Assembly (NCBI RefSeq): GCF_013149275.1
Contig: NZ_JABGNA010000001.1
Span: forward strand, 1,116,001-1,180,000
DNA length: 64,000 nucleotides
From: Mucilaginibacter sp. SG564
Lineage (GTDB): Bacteria > Bacteroidota > Bacteroidia > Sphingobacteriales > Sphingobacteriaceae
Direction: 5' to 3'
The notes under the pieces were generated by a model. That model was not told the DNA's origin, searched no databases, and saw nothing but the letters and a program-made list of their open reading frames with translations. Each line of letters opens with the position of its first letter. Within the stretch, counting starts at the first letter, position 1. This document shows positions 1 through 10,200 of this stretch, one piece after another. Made by a program: the position numbers and the translations under genes.

Positions 1-275
1 AAATGATCGGGTATCAGGATGATGCTTTGGGAAACCTGGCCCATATCCCGGATGCCAACAGGCATTTCCCGCGTTGGCTCGCGGTAACCTTTCAGGATAA
101 AACAACCTTTTTCGTTTTCATATTGCACAGTTATCCGAAGTTCGGTAAGCAATTGGATATCGCGGTAAAGCGTACGCGTGCTGATGCGGAACTTTTCTTT
201 TAAGTAATCAACCGTTACCACCTTTTGGGTTTGTAAAACGGCCAGTACCTCCAATAACCTGTCTGTCCTGTTCAT
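1..275 (-). CDS. WYL/YafY-type HTH transcriptional regulator, N-terminal part (cut by window edge)
   Basis: Translating the minus strand from the ATG at 275 gives an open frame of 91 codons that runs off the left edge without a stop. It begins MNRTDRLLEVLAVLQTQKVV and continues into a helix-turn-helix with the ISTRTLYRDIQLL recognition helix. That is the typical start of the DeoR-like HTH_11 domain of YafY/PafC-type regulators, which normally carry a WYL ligand-sensing domain further on. The WYL part is outside the window, so this assignment rests on the HTH alone. Its target is unknown. The repeat-rich gap 276-681 separates it from the next gene. Confidence 0.8.
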   Translation of the reverse strand, partial: MNRTDRLLEVLAVLQTQKVVTVDYLKEKFRISTRTLYRDIQLLTELRITVQYENEKGCFILKGYREPTREMPVGIRDMGQVSQSIILIPDH

Positions 276-681
276 TTGGTTTGTATTGCTATACAAAACT
301 GGTGCAGCGCCGTGACAGCAGTATGTCAGCAGGATTTTTAGAACTGGGGGACTATGGGACTTTGGGGATTGTAGGACTTTGGGGAATAAGGACTTTGAGG
401 AAAAAGGATTTTGGGAACAAAGAAAAGATCCTTGCTCCTTATTCCTTTTATCCTTACTCCAAAAGTCTTAACTCCAAATCTCTTTAATGTCCCCACAGGG
501 CCTCTCGGAGAGGACCCTGTGTTTTGAATTGCCAGACGGCGAACCTCAGGGTCCCTTTCAGGAGACCCTAAGGGAACAAAAGTGGCCTATCACCCTGAGC
601 TTGCCGAAGGGTCGTGCGCAGAGGCCTTCCCACCATGCTTCGACAAGCTCAGCATGACACCCCTTTATTGTCATCTTCCCC
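276..681. repeat. Repeat-rich intergenic region with hairpins and a TGAGCTTG-type palindrome
   Basis: There is no convincing gene here. About 342-410 is a G-rich degenerate repeat of the form GGACTTTGGGGA, followed at 440-487 by a C-rich part of roughly opposite sense (TTACTCCAAAAGTC). Hairpins follow: CACAGGG/CCCTGTG at 494-521 and AGGGTC/GACCCT around 548-570. An imperfect inverted repeat at about 590-660 has arms CACCCTGAGCTTG and CAAGCTCAGCATG. The last element belongs to a class of extragenic palindromes common in Bacteroidota genomes. Confidence 0.6.
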
Positions 682-2022
682 CTACCCGTATATCTCCTTA
701 CTCAAGAAGTCGTTCCTGAACTTTCCTTTTGGATCAAACTCGGCCACCAGCTTTTTAAAATCATTGAGCTTTTCATAGCGCGATTCCAGTACTTTGGGCG
801 CCATGGTAAATATTTTGCCCCAGTGTGGACGGGCGTTAAACGGCGAAAGTTCCTTTTCAATCAGTGGTAATAGTTTCATCACGGCCGCTGTTTCCTGTTT
901 CCAGGTAAAGTGAATGGTAACTGAGGTTTGATTATGGCAGGGGCTCATCCACAGCTGGTCGGCAGCAATGGTACGGATCTCGGTGATAAACAAATGCGGC
1001 CCTATCTGCTTACCTAAACGCGCTATAGCGGTTATGGCTTCTACTGCGTGATTCATCGGCACAAAGTATTCAGATTGCAGTTCCTTACCGCTGCTGGGGG
1101 TAAAACCCATTTTAAAGTGTGGCAAGCGCTCATACCAGGGTCCGGGAACGCCCATTTGCTCGGTACAGTTTTCGGCAGAGAGCGCGATAATGGGGTGCAC
1201 ATTTTTGGTGGCGGCTTTGGCGCCATAAAATTCGGGGCCGTTATGATCTTTATCCCTACCGATACGGCTTTTTATCCAAACCTCGTTGATGCTGTCGTGC
1301 TGCCAGTCGGTAAATAAACTCACGCTATAACCGGCAGATACTATTTTTTCAAAGTTTTGCTTAACCTGCGCCATGGGCATTTGGGTAAACACCCGCTGCT
1401 GCATCATAAAGGTGGGCTCTATCTGTAAGGTAACTTTGGTAACCACCCCGAGCGCACCAAGACCTACCACGGCAGCGTTCAGTTTTTCAGGATTCGCTGC
1501 TTTAGATAAGTGAACAATACTGCCATCGGCCTTTACAATTTCCAGGGCGGTAACCGCGCTGGATAGATTACCATTTTTTACACCCGAGCCATGCGTAGCT
1601 GTGGTGATTGATCCCGCCACAGAAATATGCGGCAAAGAGGCCAGGTTATTCAGTGCAAAACCCTCTTTATGCAGGTATGGTGCCAGTTCGCCGTATTTGA
1701 TGCCTCCTTCAACGGTAACAGTATGGGCTTTTTTATCCAGACTTATCACTTTGTTGAGCTCTTTGGTCGAGAGCAGGTTGTCCTTACTATCTGCAATGGT
1801 ATTAAAACAATGCCTGGTACCCAGCACCTTCAGTTTATCGTATTTTTTAACCAGTTGCTGAACTTCCTGAACCGATTTGGGGTAAAATACATGATTGGTG
1901 CTGTAGGTTAGGTTACCAGCCCAGTTTTTTAATCGCGGAGCCTGAGCCCAGCCCTCCAATGATGATAGTAACGGTGTAGCCATTAAGGTAGTGCTTAATT
2001 GAATAAATGTTTTTCTTTTCAT
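682..2022 (-). CDS. Exported FAD-linked oxidase, D-arabinono-1,4-lactone oxidase/alditol oxidase family
   Basis: A 446-residue protein. Residues 1-27 form an export signal ending near EGWAQA. An FAD-binding type 4 (PCMH) domain lies at about 38-210, and an ALO-type C-terminal domain carries the conserved HWGK near residue 400. The GTRHCFN motif puts His71 where family members bind FAD covalently through histidine, and THGSG follows in the FAD pocket. Family members oxidise sugar lactones or alditols with oxygen, giving a lactone or aldose product plus hydrogen peroxide. The substrate cannot be read from sequence. Length fits the family (about 420-450). The ATG at 2022 gives the signal peptide. 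It appears monocistronic. Confidence 0.85.
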   Translation of the reverse strand: MKRKTFIQLSTTLMATPLLSSLEGWAQAPRLKNWAGNLTYSTNHVFYPKSVQEVQQLVKKYDKLKVLGTRHCFNTIADSKDNLLSTKELNKVISLDKKAHTVTVEGGIKYGELAPYLHKEGFALNNLASLPHISVAGSITTATHGSGVKNGNLSSAVTALEIVKADGSIVHLSKAANPEKLNAAVVGLGALGVVTKVTLQIEPTFMMQQRVFTQMPMAQVKQNFEKIVSAGYSVSLFTDWQHDSINEVWIKSRIGRDKDHNGPEFYGAKAATKNVHPIIALSAENCTEQMGVPGPWYERLPHFKMGFTPSSGKELQSEYFVPMNHAVEAITAIARLGKQIGPHLFITEIRTIAADQLWMSPCHNQTSVTIHFTWKQETAAVMKLLPLIEKELSPFNARPHWGKIFTMAPKVLESRYEKLNDFKKLVAEFDPKGKFRNDFLSKEIYG

Positions 2023-2079
2023 AGCGCGGCATAATTGGTTACCACAATGTACCCCTAAAAATCAAGAATCAATAGCATT

Positions 2080-2952
2080 TCAATCAAGATACTTTTTGCC
2101 CAACCAGCAATGTTTTGCTGATACATTATTCGCCCGGATAAGATCGGAACGGTAGTAATCGAGTAGCTTTTTCTTTTTCCCCGGCTTAGTGGCTTCTCCC
2201 TCGTCAAATTCTTTTGCATGATCAGTTATCACATTGATGTCTAAAACCTCAGTCGATCTTTCAAATGATCTGCTTAGGGCAATGATATCTCTCACTAAAG
2301 GAGACTGCAAGTGCATCAACGTATCTCTTTCTATTTTTGGCTGTTCGTTTTGCCCGGTTTTAACAGTGACATTTTGTTTGTTTGCCAGGGGTTGAACCTG
2401 TATAAGTATAAGTGCGCGGGGTTCTGTTTTCTGTATCTGTGTGATCATCTGAGGTTTGGCGGCTTGCAATACTTCCCGGTAATAACGTTCGTTAAAGCGC
2501 ATGGAAATAGCCTCTTCCACGTTCCCGATAATGCCCATGAGCAAAGCCCCCAGACCCACGCCTATCCAATAACTCTTTTTCACCGTAAAAAGCAATAAGG
2601 CACCTGCAAATGCCAGCACACTCCAAACTATCCTGATACGCAGCCAGGAATGGTGGGTGCGTTCAACCTTCGGAACCTCTTCTTTAAAAAAAGCTTGTTT
2701 GTTCTCCCGGTATAAACGCAACTTTTGGGGCAGCGCTTTCTGGGTTACGTAACCATCGCCAAAACCACCGATGCCCATCACCAGACCAATAACAAGCAAA
2801 GGCAGTGATATTCCCTTTAATAAAGATAGCGGTTTGGAAAAACGCCAAAACAATAACCCGACTATTATTAGTAATACGCCAAATGCCGCGCCGGTAAAGC
2901 CATGCCTTGATTCGGTATGATAGTATTGCAATATTTTTTGAATAAAATCCAT
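2080..2952 (-). CDS. Four-helix membrane protein of unknown function
   Basis: A 290-residue protein that I do not recognise. Four hydrophobic segments are visible in the N-terminal half (around GFTGAAFGVLLIIVGLLFW, SLPLLVIGLVMGIGG, IRIVWSVLAFAGALLLF and GVGLGALLMGIIGNVEEA). A polar tail of about 120 residues follows, with a basic KPGKKKK stretch. An upstream in-frame TTG at 2979 would add nine residues, but that stretch overlaps an AATTTTG promoter-like sequence, so I chose the ATG at 2952. The gap to the upstream ORF at 3125 is divergent, so the two may share a regulatory region. No function is proposed. Confidence 0.65.
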   Translation of the reverse strand: MDFIQKILQYYHTESRHGFTGAAFGVLLIIVGLLFWRFSKPLSLLKGISLPLLVIGLVMGIGGFGDGYVTQKALPQKLRLYRENKQAFFKEEVPKVERTHHSWLRIRIVWSVLAFAGALLLFTVKKSYWIGVGLGALLMGIIGNVEEAISMRFNERYYREVLQAAKPQMITQIQKTEPRALILIQVQPLANKQNVTVKTGQNEQPKIERDTLMHLQSPLVRDIIALSRSFERSTEVLDINVITDHAKEFDEGEATKPGKKKKLLDYYRSDLIRANNVSAKHCWLGKKYLD

Positions 2953-3124
2953 GCTAATGAGTGTAAAATATACAGGCAAAATTGTACAATAAAGAAGGTA
3001 GGAGTTTTGGTAGGAAGCTCAATTTTACTTTGCCATAAAGCTCATATATAAGTTACTCATTATTAAAACATTTGAGCTGCAGCATACGTTAAGTAAGTAA
3101 TCAAAATTAAACCAAGTTACCATT

Positions 3125-3649
3125 ATGAAACATGCATTTATTTTTGGCACCAGCATATTTTTAAGCCGCCAAAACACCCTGACCTACACAGACGGTGATA
3201 AAAGCACCGAATTTTTAAAGGTACTCTCATTTTATAAGCACGAACGGGGCTCGGAAGATCAATCGCTCGTTATCGATGCCAATATCACTACCCTATCCGG
3301 CGAAGTCATCAAAATAAGCGGCAACAGGCTGGAAAGTGGCCCATCAACTGTGCATGTGGAAACGGATGCTAACCGGGTTTGGGTGTTTCAAACAGGACAT
3401 CATGAGCCGGTTTTGGATGTATACCAGTTAAATGAGCATGAATTTCATGGTTTAGGCAGTCATATAGTTAACGAAATTGGCGTACAACATCCCGACGCGG
3501 TAATCACCATCAAAGGTAATTTTAAGGTTGATGGCGCTCATTTTATGATCGAGAACGAAAAGATGTTCATCAATCACAATGGTTTTGCCAATGGTGTAGA
3601 GAATGCGCATGAAGGTATCCTTTTATCGGCAGGCGAGCCAACTCATTAA
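3125..3649 (+). CDS. Hypothetical protein, beta-rich, 174 residues
   Basis: The reading frame has a clear ATG, codon use like its neighbours, and no signal peptide or membrane helix. The product is rich in short alternating hydrophobic strands and has several His residues (GHHEP, EHEFHGLGSH). It begins with an FGTSIFLSRQNTLTY segment. I do not recognise a family. It stands alone between a divergent membrane protein gene and the convergent DoxX-like locus. A weak TTACTTTG element (one base off the Bacteroidota -7 consensus) lies upstream near 3025. Confidence 0.65.
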   Translation: MKHAFIFGTSIFLSRQNTLTYTDGDKSTEFLKVLSFYKHERGSEDQSLVIDANITTLSGEVIKISGNRLESGPSTVHVETDANRVWVFQTGHHEPVLDVYQLNEHEFHGLGSHIVNEIGVQHPDAVITIKGNFKVDGAHFMIENEKMFINHNGFANGVENAHEGILLSAGEPTH

Positions 3650-3730
3650 GCCCCGCAATTAACTCGAATTTGAAATACGCAAGATAGTTTACACACGGAT
3701 ATCCGGGTAATAGGTAATGGAACCATACAT

Positions 3731-5017
3731 TTACTTATTAAACGGATATTCGTTTATCCAGTGAAATCCTCTGCGCATCAGCATAAACTGCTTTTCGTCA
3801 AAACGGTTAAGTTTAATTTTCAAAGAGTCTTCCATCCATTTTCCTTTTAACAGCAAAACACCGGGGCGCGGTTGTGTATAGGTGAAGTAAAACTTATCCG
3901 ATGTATCGGTAACGGTGTTGATAACAACATAATGTATTTGAGTATCTACTTTAAAACCCACATACCTGTTGGTATCGTTCATTAATTTAATCTGCGCGCT
4001 ATTGCTGTTGCTGATAATCAGCCGTTTCCACCGGGTAGTATCAGTGGCAAGCGGAGCCACGGTATCCTGATTGCGTATAAAACTTTCCACGTTATAAATA
4101 CCATAAAGCAGCGGTTTTTTTGGCTTTTTCGCCATACAAGGATGCCATCTTTATATCATTGGTAATATTTCCGGCAAGTACGTAGATGATGATCAGGTAT
4201 TTAATTACAATAAGGCTAATATTTTTCCATCGTTTTTTAAACCGGTGTGGCGAAAGACTGGCGGGTAAGGCTGTTTTATTTAAAAAGAAAACATTGATAA
4301 GACGCTCCGCATCACTCAGCAGCAGAAATATACTCATCACGACCAACGCGGTTGATAACAGCTTAACCGGCACATCAAAACAATAATTGATAACCATGAT
4401 ATTACCAGCTACCACCACCCCTAAAAGCGCCCCAAAAAGCGATGTGCGTCTAAAAAACAACAATAAACCGCAAGTAACCTCGGCTATGCCAGCAAAGTAA
4501 TTAAAGCCGGTAGAGTAACCAATGTACGTCCAGGCTAATCCCATAGGGGATGAATCACCGTAAGGTTGCGATAATCTGACGAGGGAGGGTGTTGGAAATT
4601 GCAATTTAATAACTTTAACAAAGCCGTACTCCAGCATCATGATGCCTAAATAAAAACGTACAATTACGGTAAGCCAGTAATACAGTTTACTGTAGTTGCG
4701 TGCTTTTCTATCCAACAAGGTCCATATAATGGCGGCTATTACTGACAAGGTAAATATCAACAGCAGCATAATATAATCATACCGTGTATCGCCGCTGCCA
4801 TCCGTAAATGCGGTGATCGGTCTGGCCAGGTTAAGCACATGTTTTGCAAACCAGATGATAAAACTGTGCTGAGTTTCCGTAAGCAGTCCAACAACCGGAT
4901 TTGGATAAGCTCCGTTAGGATTAAAAAAAAAAAACTTAGAAGAAAGATTAACACAAAGCGAAATCCGGCTTTTTTTTGGGCTGACCAGTAAACGGGTTCG
5001 GCAATAGTTGTAGTCAT
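3731..5017 (-). pseudogene. DoxX-like membrane protein gene split by two homopolymer frameshifts
   Basis: Three overlapping frames read as one protein of about 428 residues. Frame A (5017-4923) starts MTTTIAEPVYWSAQ and ends in Phe codons at a T12 tract (coding strand; 4923-4934). Frame B continues past the tract as NPNGAYPNPVVGLL, then RPITAFTDGSGDTRYDY and a DoxX-type bundle of membrane helices, and stops at 4092. Frame C (from about 4114 to 3731) picks up at an A7 tract (4115-4121) as KKPLLYGIYNVESF and ends GFHWINEYPFNK. From memory, related Bacteroidota proteins carry these three parts in one chain: NNGAYP, TNGSGDTTYDY, the DoxX core and a PLYGIYNV soluble tail. One base added to the T tract and one removed from the A tract would restore it. 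It may be a decaying gene, slippage-corrected, or an assembly artefact. Confidence 0.7.
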
Positions 5018-5286
5018 GATAAAGGGTAGAGTTTGGGTGCGATAATTTAGATATTATTTTGATAAAATGGTTAGTGTGTAGATGCCTGTATTTTTAAACC
5101 TTTGATTAAGTTTAAACCTACAGGTTGTTTTTGGGTCTTGGTTTATTTGTTTGAACATTTTTTTCACGGGTTTAAGCTTCAAAACCTTAGGGTTAATTAA
5201 CTTTTGAATAACTTTGCCTTTATTTTCATCTTCGGTTTAAACTGAATTGTGTAAATTGAAGATGCTTTTATAAGTGTATAACCAAA
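5018..5286. other. Divergent intergenic region between the DoxX-like gene and the sigma factor gene
   Basis: It is AT-rich, with no ORF and no clear structured element apart from the -7 promoter element at 5209-5216. It separates the minus-strand DoxX-like locus from the plus-strand sigma gene. Confidence 0.4.
5209..5216 (+). promoter_or_regulatory. Bacteroidota -7 promoter element TAACTTTG before the ECF sigma gene
   Basis: TAACTTTG matches the Bacteroidota housekeeping -7 consensus TAnnTTTG. It lies about 70 bases before the ATG of the sigma gene. I see no clear -33 TTTG at the usual spacing, so support rests on the -7 match and its position. Confidence 0.4.
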
Positions 5287-5880
5287 ATGGCCCCCAATAA
5301 CGATAAGCTATTTACTGCTGATGATTCCGAGCTTTGGGATCTGTTTAGGGATGGCGATGAAGTGGCCTATACCCAGCTTATACAAAAATATTCCAAGCCT
5401 CTTTTTAACTACGGCTACCGCATTTATCAGGACAAAGATTTTCTAAAAGATTGTATCCAGGATGTGTTCCTGGAGTTATGGAACCGAAGGCTGCGCATCA
5501 GCCCCACGCCTGCTGTAAAATGGTATTTATTTAAAGCCATCCGCCTCAGGATATTCCGCGAACAATCTAAATGGAACCGGAGCGAGGCACTCGACGAAAG
5601 CTATGAGTTCCTGGTTGAATTCAATATCGAATCAAAAATGATAATCGACCTGGAAACCATAACCTTAAGCTCCAGGATTCAACAGGTACTAAACGCCCTG
5701 CCCCCGCGCCAGCGCGAGATCATGTACTTACGTTTTTATGAGAACCTTGACTTTGATAACATCGCACAGATCATGGAAATCAGCAAACAATCGGTTCATA
5801 ACCTGTTGCAAAAGGCCTATAAAAACTTCAGGGCCGAATGGGTTGTGCTGATCATCGCCTTTTCGAACCTGAATTTGTAA
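5287..5880 (+). CDS. ECF RNA polymerase sigma-70 factor
   Basis: A 197-residue sigma factor. Region 2 is around residues 22-65 (YTQLIQKYSKPLFNYGYRI, then FLKDCIQDVFLELWNRR). Region 4 is around 140-187 (LPPRQREIMYLRFYENLDF, then an HTH with ISKQSVHNLLQKAYKNFR). It is followed after 113 bases by a FecR anti-sigma gene and then by susC/susD. This is the standard FecI/FecR arrangement, in which substrate binding at the SusC-like receptor signals through FecR to free the sigma factor. It probably activates the susC/susD genes downstream. The ATG start is the only good one. Confidence 0.93.
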   Translation: MAPNNDKLFTADDSELWDLFRDGDEVAYTQLIQKYSKPLFNYGYRIYQDKDFLKDCIQDVFLELWNRRLRISPTPAVKWYLFKAIRLRIFREQSKWNRSEALDESYEFLVEFNIESKMIIDLETITLSSRIQQVLNALPPRQREIMYLRFYENLDFDNIAQIMEISKQSVHNLLQKAYKNFRAEWVVLIIAFSNLNL

Positions 5881-5993
5881 AATTATACAATTGTTTATCA
5901 GACAGTTATAACAAATTCACAAAAAACTTCCATTTTTTTATCCCTTAGGAGGGTAATATTCAGCCTTTTCGGAATATATAGGGTAATAACCAA

Positions 5994-7091
5994 TTGAATC
6001 TGTTCCAGGTGACCAACTATACGAATTACGAAGTCGAAGACTTTTTGCATGACGATTTTTTTATTGACTGGGTTTTAAAAAACCAGCCACACCACCAGGC
6101 TTTCTGGGAGCAATGGCTTGCTGAAAACCCCGGCAGAAAGAAGACCGTCGATCAGGCACGCGCCATTATCCTGGCTATAAGGGTTAACCCTTTAACGGAA
6201 GAGCTGACTAATGCCGAGGTAAACGCTATGGCAACAAACATTTACCAGCAAGCTATTGAACAATATGAGCCCGCTGTGATCAAACAACGGTTTTACCAAA
6301 CCGGTTGGTTTCGTGTTGCAGCTACGGTGATATTGGTTGCCGGTGCAGGCTTTTTGTTTTTTAAGAAGTATCGTCAACCTGTTTCCTCTCAAGCCGATCC
6401 GTTTTTACAGGTGATCAATCATACCCCAAAATCAAAACTGGTGCGCATGAGTGATGGCAGTCTTGCCGTTTTAAAACCAGGCTCCGGATTAAAATACCTG
6501 CGCTCATTTCATGATAAAAGAGAGGTTTTTTTAGATGGAGAAGCCTTTTTTGAGATACACAAAAATCCACAGATGCCTTTCCGGGTGCATAGCCACGATA
6601 TGGTAGTGCAGGTATTGGGTACCAGCTTTACCGTAACAAGCAGGCGCAACAACCAAAATTTTAAAGTGGTGGTAAATACCGGCAAAGTATTGGTTTACAA
6701 TCAAAAGGAAGTAACCAAAGAGGGTAAACGCCAACATGAGGTTATTCTTACGCCAAACCAACAGGTAACCGTTGCTGATAAACAGTTAAGCTTTAAAAAA
6801 GAAACACTCGCTATTCCATTGACCCTGTCAAAAGAAATGGCGCAAAAAGAATTTACATTCGATAACGCTCCCTTATCAGCAGTTATCGACCGGATAAATA
6901 AGGATTACGATGTAAACATTGAATACGATAAAGCCAAATTGGGCAGCATCAGCCTTACCATATCTATTTCTGACAGGCCGCTTGACGAAAAAGTTAAACT
7001 GATATGCAAGGCTATTAATGCCACCTGCCAATTTATTGATGGCCGCATTATTATCAACGGTCAAAACCCAAACCCTATACCAACCAATTAA
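5994..7091 (+). CDS. FecR-family anti-sigma factor
   Basis: A 365-residue inner-membrane protein. It has a cytoplasmic N-terminal sigma-binding part (about 1-100), one membrane helix (about 104-125, GWFRVAATVILVAGAGFLFF), a periplasmic FecR domain (about 140-250, with FLDGEAFFEI and VLGTSFTV) and a C-terminal DUF4974 domain (about 285-355, FTFDNAPLSAVIDRINK). The DUF4974 domain resembles the STN fold. The frame opens after a TAG at 5979 and has no ATG near the N-terminus. TTG at 5994 is the likely start because the following residues match the usual FecR beginning (NYEVEDFLHDDFF). It should hold the sigma factor at 5287 inactive until the STN domain of the SusC protein signals. Confidence 0.9.
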   Translation: MNLFQVTNYTNYEVEDFLHDDFFIDWVLKNQPHHQAFWEQWLAENPGRKKTVDQARAIILAIRVNPLTEELTNAEVNAMATNIYQQAIEQYEPAVIKQRFYQTGWFRVAATVILVAGAGFLFFKKYRQPVSSQADPFLQVINHTPKSKLVRMSDGSLAVLKPGSGLKYLRSFHDKREVFLDGEAFFEIHKNPQMPFRVHSHDMVVQVLGTSFTVTSRRNNQNFKVVVNTGKVLVYNQKEVTKEGKRQHEVILTPNQQVTVADKQLSFKKETLAIPLTLSKEMAQKEFTFDNAPLSAVIDRINKDYDVNIEYDKAKLGSISLTISISDRPLDEKVKLICKAINATCQFIDGRIIINGQNPNPIPTN

Positions 7092-7149
7092 CCTATTATT
7101 AAACCTATTGAATATGATGAGAGAAAGAAATACTTAAACCCACCTAAAA

Positions 7150-7256
7150 AACAAACCGGCAATATTTGCGGTACTGCCGGTCCAAATGTTTAGCCCCACA
7201 AATGATGGATACTCATTTACTGTAACCTCTTGCAAAGGTTGAGCGGGGCTTTTTTG
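7150..7256 (+). ncRNA. Candidate structured leader or attenuator before susC
   Basis: Between fecR and susC the plus strand can form a hairpin ACCGGCA/TGCCGGT (7155-7161 with 7175-7181). A branched structure follows: outer stem AGCCCC/GGGGCT (7192-7197 with 7245-7250) encloses ATGA/TCAT (7202-7205 with 7213-7216) and AACCT/AGGTT (7224-7228 with 7236-7240). Six T residues come directly after it. It ends 37 bases before the susC ATG. This could be the terminator of the sigma/fecR unit, an attenuator, or part of a regulatory leader. The pairing is seen in the sequence; the function is inference. Confidence 0.45.
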
Positions 7257-7293
7257 TCAAGTTATTAACGAATCATTAACTCTAACCAAATTT

Positions 7294-10200
7294 ATGAAAT
7301 ATAAACCTATACTCGTAAAAATAATGAAGATCACATTTTTACAGTTAACATTAAGTCTCTCATTATTAGGAAGCGCAATTGCAAAAGATAGTAAGGCACA
7401 GGCTATTTTAAATACAAAGATCACGGTAAGCGAAAATAACACCGCGTTAAAAACAGTAATTAAAAGGCTGGAAGAAAAATACCATATTAACTTTGTGTTT
7501 AGCCCGGCACTGATCAATGATAATCAAAAGGTTAACGCCTCGTTTACAGAAAAAACCTTAGGCAACGTGTTAACCGATCTGTTTACGCCGCTTAACCTGG
7601 CTTATGAAGTTTCGGGCGACGTGATCATCATCAAAAACAACCCTCCCACAGTGGTTAACAAACGAGCCGACCTGGATATGAACCAGGCTCCTGTTACGGG
7701 TAATGTTAAGGATGATAAAGGTTTGGCAGTTCCTGGTGTTACGGTAACCATTAAGGGTACCAGAACCGGAACCGTTACAGATATTAATGGTAACTTTTCA
7801 CTAAATGTAAGCCCGGGCACAGCATTGGTTTTCACCGCTATAGGTTTTGAAACCAAAGAAGTACTTGCCACAACCGAGCCTCTGAAAATTACCCTGGTAA
7901 CATCGAATAACAGCCTTGCCGAAATCGTAGTGGTAGGTACAACCTTCAAAAAAGGCGACCTTACCGGCTCTGTAAGTAACGTAGATTCCAAAACGTTACA
8001 GGAACGCACAGTTACCAATGTTAGCAGCGCCTTGCAGGGTCGTGTGGCTGGCGTATTTATAGGTGGCGGCTCCAAACCAAGCGACGACCCCGTGATCAAG
8101 ATCCGTGGTACCAACACCATCAACTCCGGCTCAACCCCTATTTATGTAGTAGACGGTTTGATCATGGAAAACAACCTTGGTGGCTTTAATTCCATCAACA
8201 TGAACGATGTGGAAACGGTATCCATATTGAAAGACGCTTCGGCTACTGCCCTTTACGGTTCGCGTGGTGCCAATGGTGTTGTGGTTATCACCACCAAAAA
8301 AGGCAAAAAATCACCTGGCGATGGTACCATTAGCTATGATGCCTGGGCCGGCTTCTCTAACTATGCCAACAGGCCCGAAACCATGAGTGCCCAACAGTTA
8401 TTTGATTTACGCGTGGATGCCTATGCTAACGGTTACATCAAAGATAATCCTAACGCCAACAGACAGGATTACATTAACAATACCTTGCTTAAAACCAACT
8501 TAGCTTTCTCACAACAAGAATTTGATACTTATAACAGCGGTAAAACCTACGACTGGCTTAAAGCTATTTCGCAGACCGGCTATCAGCAAAACCATGCTTT
8601 AAGCTTTGCAGGTGGTACCGAAAGAGGCTCATTTTACCTGAGTTTGGGCTATGCCGGTACAAAAGGGATTATACAAACCTTAACTCAAAACAAATATAGT
8701 GGTCGTTTTAATGCGGATTACCTGGTTAAAAAATGGTTAAAAATTGGCACCAATACCGGCTTTACCCGTACTGACGATCATCTGCCCGATGACGATGCGT
8801 ACAACCAGGCCATTAATGCCAACCCACTTTTAAATTATGATCCGTACCGTGCTGCAGCTACCAGATATACGCCTAATTACTTAACCGTGTATTACCGTGC
8901 GCTTGGTCAAAACAGCAACAATAGTTTTAACCCGTTCAACGCGCTTGATATTACCCGCAGGCAAAACCGCAACCGCCTGTCAACATCAAACTTTATCAAT
9001 GTAAACCCGATACCGGGTTTGGATATACGTTCAACCTTTTCTGTTGATTACGGGCAGCAAAGCTACTCTACGTTTACACCAAACAACATCCAGGAAGCTA
9101 TCCGGAATTACAATGGCGATGCACGGGCCAAAGCCGAACGCTGGAATGACCTGTACTGGCAATGGGATAATACCGCTACTTATACCAAAACCTTTAATTC
9201 CAGGCACCGCATCACCGCGTTGTTGGGTACAAGTGCCAGCAAACGCACCTCCGATTATACTTTGGCGCAAGGCGACCGTTTCGCCAGCAACGACCTGTTA
9301 TACTATGACCTGAATGGTGCGGCCGCCCAGGACAAAACAACCATAGGATCAACCTTTTACGCTTACTCCATCTTTTCGGTGATCGCTCGTTTTACCTACA
9401 GCTTTGATGATAAGTATTTCGTGACTGCTACCGCACGTGATGACGGTTCATCCAGGTTTGCGCCGGGACATCAGTATGGTATTTTCCCATCAGCTTCGGT
9501 AAAATGGGATGTTGTTAAAGAAGATTTCATGAAACAGCAGAAAATATTTAACCAATTGGCTCTGCGTGTGGGTTATGGCGTTGTGGGTAACCAGGATATA
9601 ACCAATTATGCTTTCCAGACGTTGTATGGTTCAAAAGTTAACAACAACAACGCGCTGTTAGCTAACGATGGTTTGAAGGGCAATCCAGATCTGACCTGGG
9701 AACGGCAAAAACAAGCCAACCTTGGCCTGGATATGGCTTTCCTGAACTCGCGCCTGTCTGTTACTGCCGACGCGTTTTACATCAATAATGATAACTTGCT
9801 GCTTGATCGTCAACTGGCCACCACTACCGGCTATACGCATCAGTTGCAAAACGTGGGTCGTGTAAATAACAAAGGCGTCGATCTTTCATTAAGCGGTCAG
9901 GTAGTTAAAAGTAAAGATTGGAACTGGTCATTATCCGGCAATATATCTTTTGCCAAAAACACGGTAAAACAATTATATGGTAATGCCCAGCAGATCTATA
10001 ACATATCTGGCAGCACCATACAGCGTGAAGGCAATTTATTTGTTAACCAGCCGCTGCACGGTATCTATACCCTTCGTTCGGGCGGTATAGCGCAGGAATC
10101 AAACCGCGCTGAGTGGCAGGGCCTTAACTACAATGGTAAAACAGTAGGTCTGGGCGATTTGTTCGCGCTGGATGTTTCGGGCCCTAATGGTGTTAAAGAT

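Noticed and set aside
281..487. 68-codon plus-strand frame
   Set aside because: It consists of the G-rich and C-rich degenerate repeat; its composition is not protein-like.
2953..2979. N-terminal extension of the membrane protein to a TTG
   Set aside because: The extra codons overlap a promoter-like AATTTTG sequence and add nothing recognisable; the ATG at 2952 is better.
4757..5017. 86-codon frame taken as a separate small protein
   Set aside because: Its first part is the N-terminus of the DoxX-like gene and its second part is an out-of-frame run after the T12 tract.
7602..8123. 173-codon frame on the minus strand inside susC
   Set aside because: It lies antisense to well-recognised SusC domains and has low-complexity, non-family composition. 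It is a shadow of the real gene.
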